Shown here in pieces: positions 6,048 to 7,964 of a stretch of DNA of 7,964 bases. The notes under the pieces were generated by a model that ran no database searches, had not been told where the DNA came from, and worked only from the letters and a program-made list of their open reading frames with translations. The DNA is taken from NCBI GenBank assembly GCA_013204195.1, contig JABMOJ010000092.1, positions 1 to 7,964 of the forward strand, read 5' to 3'. Each line of letters begins with the position of its first letter. Position 1 is the first letter of the stretch. Origin of the DNA: SAR86 cluster bacterium. GTDB lineage: Bacteria > Pseudomonadota > Gammaproteobacteria > Pseudomonadales > Azotimanducaceae. Position numbers and translations under genes: made by a program.

Positions 6048-6437
6048 ATGACTGTAGAATTGACGATGTTGGTTTTCAGCGCAGGCTTGCTGTTAGTGAT
6101 CTTGTTGGTGCAGGGTACGTTCGGCGTACTTTCGAATGGGTTAGCCGCTCAGGCTGGGCCGCGAGATGGCTTGCCAGACCCCAGCGTTGTACATGCGCGA
6201 GTAACCCGCCTGCGGGCAAATATGATTGAAAATTTGTTGTTGTTTGCACCGATTGTGCTGGTTGCTCATGCCATAGGCGTGTCCAATGAAACCACCATTT
6301 TGGGCGCTCAACTGTTCTTCGGTGCGCGCCTTGCACATGCCGTTATATACATGGCGGGCTGGCCTTGGATTCGTCCTGCTGCGTTTGCTGTAGCGCTAGC
6401 GGGCACCCTGATGATCGCGAGTCAGTTGTTTGGTTAA
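6048..6437 (+). CDS. MAPEG-family integral membrane protein
   Basis: A 129-residue four-helix membrane protein of the MAPEG superfamily (membrane-associated proteins in eicosanoid and glutathione metabolism). Helices lie at about 6-26, 63-80, 83-103 and 108-127. The signature of the first loop and second helix is present as RVTRLRANMIENLLLF (51-66), with R56, N58, E61 and N62 in the conserved polar positions; GARLAHAVIY (92-101) is the typical third-helix motif. Eukaryotic members conjugate glutathione to lipophilic substrates or isomerise lipid mediators; most bacterial members, including this type, have no proven reaction. ATG 6048 is preferred over the GTG directly before it (6045) because AGAGG (6035-6039) is then spaced eight bases away. 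It lies 54 bases upstream of the M48 gene on the same strand with no clear terminator between them, so co-transcription is likely. Confidence 0.9.
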   Translation: MTVELTMLVFSAGLLLVILLVQGTFGVLSNGLAAQAGPRDGLPDPSVVHARVTRLRANMIENLLLFAPIVLVAHAIGVSNETTILGAQLFFGARLAHAVIYMAGWPWIRPAAFAVALAGTLMIASQLFG

Positions 6438-6491
6438 CGCTTAGCTTTACCTGGCTAGAGTGTTCTTCGTTAGCGCGAAAGGGATGATAAA

Positions 6492-7655
6492 ATGTTGACG
6501 TCAGTTGATCCTCAGGCTGCCACGGCAGCCTATATCGATAGCCTTGGTGTTGATGCGCTGGCGCAGGCGACAGCCTACACGCAGGGTAATCACTGGTTGT
6601 TGGTGGTCAGTTTAGTGGTTGCTGGGCTCAATTGCTGGTTGTTTGTTCGCCTAGATATTTTGGGACGACTCAATCAACTACTCGCATCGAGACTGCGTGC
6701 GTTGAGAGTATTTCTCCTCTGTGGCACCTATTTTCTCGTGACGTCTATCGTGACCATGCCGCTGGCAATCTATGCGGGCTGGTGGCGAGAGGTGTATTAC
6801 AATCGCACCAGTCAGTTGTTCGGTGACTTTCTCAATCAAACGCTGCTCGGCACGGCTATCTCCGCCGTACTGGGCGGACTGTTTTTTCTATTGCTCTATG
6901 AGCTGATACGCCGAGCGGGCCAACGCTGGTGGGTTTGGTCCGGGGTGATGACGGCGCTTGCGTTGTCGATCCTGTTGCTGATTTCGCCCATTCTGATTGA
7001 GCCATTATTTAACCAGTATCAGCCCGTGCCGGCGGGCCAGGTGCAAGACGAATTGCGCAAATTAGCAGCTCGTGCGCAAATTCCTGTCGATCGTATCTTC
7101 ATTTATGATGGATCTCGCCAATCGAATAACTTCACCGCCAATGTTTCCGGCATCGGTTCATCAGCCAGAATCGCGATCTCCGATGTTGCCTTGAGCAGTG
7201 CCACGCTGGACGAGGTTAAATCGGTCACGGCACATGAAGTGGGTCATTATGTTCTGGGGCATATCTGGTATATCGTGGGCTTATATGCGCTGTTGGCGAT
7301 TATGTTTTTCTTTATCAGCGCGCGGTCATTTGGATTGTTCGCGCGCCTATTTGGGTTGCAAGCACCGCTTGAGAGCGCCGTCGGATTGCCGGTGCTGATG
7401 TTCATCATCTCGCTGCTCGGTTTTCTGGGAGAGCCAATTACCAACAGTCTGATTCGTACTAACGAGCTCGCAGCAGATCGCTACTCTCTGAAAGCGGTGA
7501 GGCTGCCTGATGCCATGGCCGGGGCGCTGGTGAAGACAGCGGAGTATCGTGATCCAAGGCCTCATCCCCTGCAGGAGTTTTTGTTCTATACCCACCCATC
7601 TGTCGAGCGGCGAGTGTTAATGGCAATGCAGTGGAAGGCAGAGCATGGTGGCTGA
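6492..7655 (+). CDS. Ste24/CAAX-type M48 membrane zinc metallopeptidase
   Basis: A 387-residue integral membrane protease. The zinc motif H248-E249-V-G-H252 (in SVTAHEVGHYVLGH) and the third ligand E325 in NELAADRYSLK, with D329, define peptidase family M48. Other family marks are NNFTANVSGIGSSARIAISD (212-231, just before the active site) and the C-terminal FYTHPSVERRVLM. Hydrophobic helices lie at about 36-55, 71-93, 115-137 and 148-172 before the catalytic part, and at about 258-278 and 296-313 between the zinc motif and the third ligand. This layout matches Ste24p, the CAAX prenyl endopeptidase, and not the short HtpX type. Bacteria generally lack protein prenylation, so a general membrane-protein quality-control role is more likely than CAAX processing; that is inference. 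AAAGGG (6478-6483) lies eight bases before the ATG. All catalytic residues are intact. Confidence 0.92.
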   Translation: MLTSVDPQAATAAYIDSLGVDALAQATAYTQGNHWLLVVSLVVAGLNCWLFVRLDILGRLNQLLASRLRALRVFLLCGTYFLVTSIVTMPLAIYAGWWREVYYNRTSQLFGDFLNQTLLGTAISAVLGGLFFLLLYELIRRAGQRWWVWSGVMTALALSILLLISPILIEPLFNQYQPVPAGQVQDELRKLAARAQIPVDRIFIYDGSRQSNNFTANVSGIGSSARIAISDVALSSATLDEVKSVTAHEVGHYVLGHIWYIVGLYALLAIMFFFISARSFGLFARLFGLQAPLESAVGLPVLMFIISLLGFLGEPITNSLIRTNELAADRYSLKAVRLPDAMAGALVKTAEYRDPRPHPLQEFLFYTHPSVERRVLMAMQWKAEHGG

Positions 7656-7671
7656 GAGCATGATCCGTGAT

Positions 7672-7687
7672 TAGGATAATGATCCTA
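7672..7687 (+). other. Small hairpin downstream of the M48 gene
   Basis: TAGGAT (7672-7677) and ATCCTA (7682-7687) form a perfect 6-bp stem with an AATG loop, 17 bases after the M48 stop codon. There is no T run after it, so it is not a typical intrinsic terminator. It may stabilise the transcript end or be incidental. Confidence 0.35.
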
Positions 7688-7713
7688 GGCCGCGCGGTAC
7701 CAGGCTATTGTAC

Positions 7714-7783
7714 TGGTTGGGATGGGGGGATTTGAACCTCCGACCCCTGCCGCCCGAAGGCTGAGTAGACGTCATAACCCCCA
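7714..7783 (-). pseudogene. Degenerate tRNA, tRNA-Pro(CGG)-like 3' half with D arm missing
   Basis: Read on the minus strand from high to low coordinates, the 3' half is clearly tRNA-like: an anticodon stem CAGCC (7763-7759), loop TTCGGGC (7758-7752) with anticodon CGG, stem GGCAG (7751-7747), variable loop GGGTC, T stem GGAGG (7741-7737), T loop TTCAAAT (7736-7730), CCCCC, acceptor strand CATCCCA (7724-7718), discriminator A and encoded CCA (7716-7714). The loop, variable region and T-stem start match bacterial tRNA-Pro(CGG). The 5' half is degenerate: the best acceptor partner, TGGGGGT (7783-7777), pairs only in its first bases, and just 13 bases remain where a D arm needs about 20. There is one mismatch in the anticodon stem and one in the T stem. 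The outer T-A acceptor pair is also unlike the C-G of normal bacterial tRNA-Pro. A functional tRNA is unlikely; a remnant or duplicated attachment-site copy is more probable. Confidence 0.55.
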
Positions 7784-7788
7784 ACAGA
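7771..7788 (+). repeat. Imperfect 18-base direct repeat, copy 1
   Basis: Copy 1 of a repeat with consensus GTCATAACSCCCRRCAGA; 15 of 18 bases match copy 2 at 7841-7858, and the first eight are identical. It overlaps the 5' end of the tRNA remnant, covering the bases that would form its acceptor stem. Confidence 0.55.
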
Positions 7789-7840
7789 AGCTGGCCATGA
7801 TGGTCTGACCTAGCAAAAAAGACAGAAATATAGACCAGTA

Positions 7841-7858
7841 GTCATAACGCCCGGCAGA
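7841..7858 (+). repeat. Imperfect 18-base direct repeat, copy 2
   Basis: Copy 2, beginning exactly 70 bases after copy 1. Read on the minus strand it ends in GGGCGTTATGAC, which superficially resembles the GTT-containing right end of integron attC sites, but no matching left arm is visible to form the required folded site. Confidence 0.55.
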
Positions 7859-7874
7859 GCAAGCGGGTGTAGCG

Positions 7875-7890
7875 GGCCCTTTTAGGGGCC
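7875..7890. other. GC-rich hairpin
   Basis: GGCCC (7875-7879) and GGGCC (7886-7890) form a 5-bp stem around a six-base loop, TTTTAG. There is no adjacent T tract on either strand, so it is unlikely to be a terminator. It lies 17 bases beyond repeat copy 2. Confidence 0.4.
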
Positions 7891-7964
7891 AGCAAACCAT
7901 AATACTGTTTATCACAACGCAGTCCTTGCAAGTCTTTTCTGAAACTAAGCGGCCGCATTTATCC

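Larger units (their letters stand above)
7656..7964. other. Gene-free right edge with tRNA remnant and repeats
   Basis: No convincing protein gene is visible on either strand in these 309 bases. The stretch holds a small hairpin just after the M48 gene, a minus-strand tRNA 3' half, two copies of an 18-base imperfect repeat and a GC-rich hairpin, each listed separately. A NotI recognition sequence occurs at 7949-7956, which is not by itself informative. Confidence 0.6.

Noticed and set aside
7949..7956. NotI site near the window end as a cloning-vector junction
   Set aside because: A single restriction site without any vector sequence is not evidence; it can occur naturally.
7842..7958. Minus-strand frame of 38 codons starting MRPLSFRKDLQG
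   Set aside because: Arginine- and leucine-rich, no ribosome binding site, a stop codon directly before the ATG, and it runs through the hairpin and repeat copy 2. It looks like chance translation of structured DNA.
7714..7964. 3' end of a tmRNA
   Set aside because: The T arm and CCA fit any tRNA-like end, but the acceptor strand is not the usual tmRNA type, no tag-peptide frame is seen upstream, and the anticodon loop matches tRNA-Pro.
7841..7964. Complete integron attC site
   Set aside because: Only one arm resembling GGGCGTTAT is visible; no complementary left arm with an AAC core lies at a suitable distance.

Overview
The window looks like chromosomal DNA of a Gammaproteobacterium, probably marine. 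The main evidence is the response regulator at the left, which closely resembles the regulators dedicated to proteobacterial sortase systems, a family known mainly from marine Gammaproteobacteria. The NfeD, tandem slipin, M28, MAPEG and M48 proteins also read like gammaproteobacterial versions, and base composition is moderate. Genus cannot be read from this sequence.

Left part (1-1416). A two-component pair lies on the minus strand: a complete OmpR-type regulator (94-792, PdsR-like) followed downstream by the first 19 codons of what is probably its sensor kinase (59 to the window edge). Upstream of the regulator is a -10-like hexamer with an inverted repeat where the -35 box would be. Diverging from it is an unrecognised 68-residue protein (1083-1289). 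A strong intrinsic terminator (1387-1416) closes this part.

Middle (1442-3894). A tight three-gene membrane operon: an NfeD-type protein, then two paralogous SPFH/band-7 proteins (slipins) separated by only three bases. Both slipins carry four tandem 11-residue repeats in the stalk after the SPFH domain. NfeD and slipin proteins are established partners, so this is probably one membrane-domain scaffold with two related subunits. A second, bidirectional terminator ends the operon. It is shared with a tiny convergent reading frame (3961-4071, minus), which would encode a 36-residue single-span membrane peptide with a good ribosome binding site.

Right part (4088-7655). Three plus-strand genes follow: an exported M28 zinc peptidase with a PA-like insert, a MAPEG-family four-helix membrane protein, and a Ste24-type M48 membrane metallopeptidase. 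No strong terminator separates them and a weak promoter may precede the MAPEG gene, so they may be partly co-transcribed. No shared pathway is evident.

Right edge (7656-7964). There is no convincing gene. On the minus strand lies the 3' half of a tRNA, with a proline-type CGG anticodon loop, T arm and encoded CCA but no D arm. It is flanked by two copies of an 18-base imperfect direct repeat exactly 70 bases apart, and a GC-rich hairpin. This looks like a remnant of a tRNA locus, possibly a recombination or attachment-site scar, and is the least explained stretch of the window.
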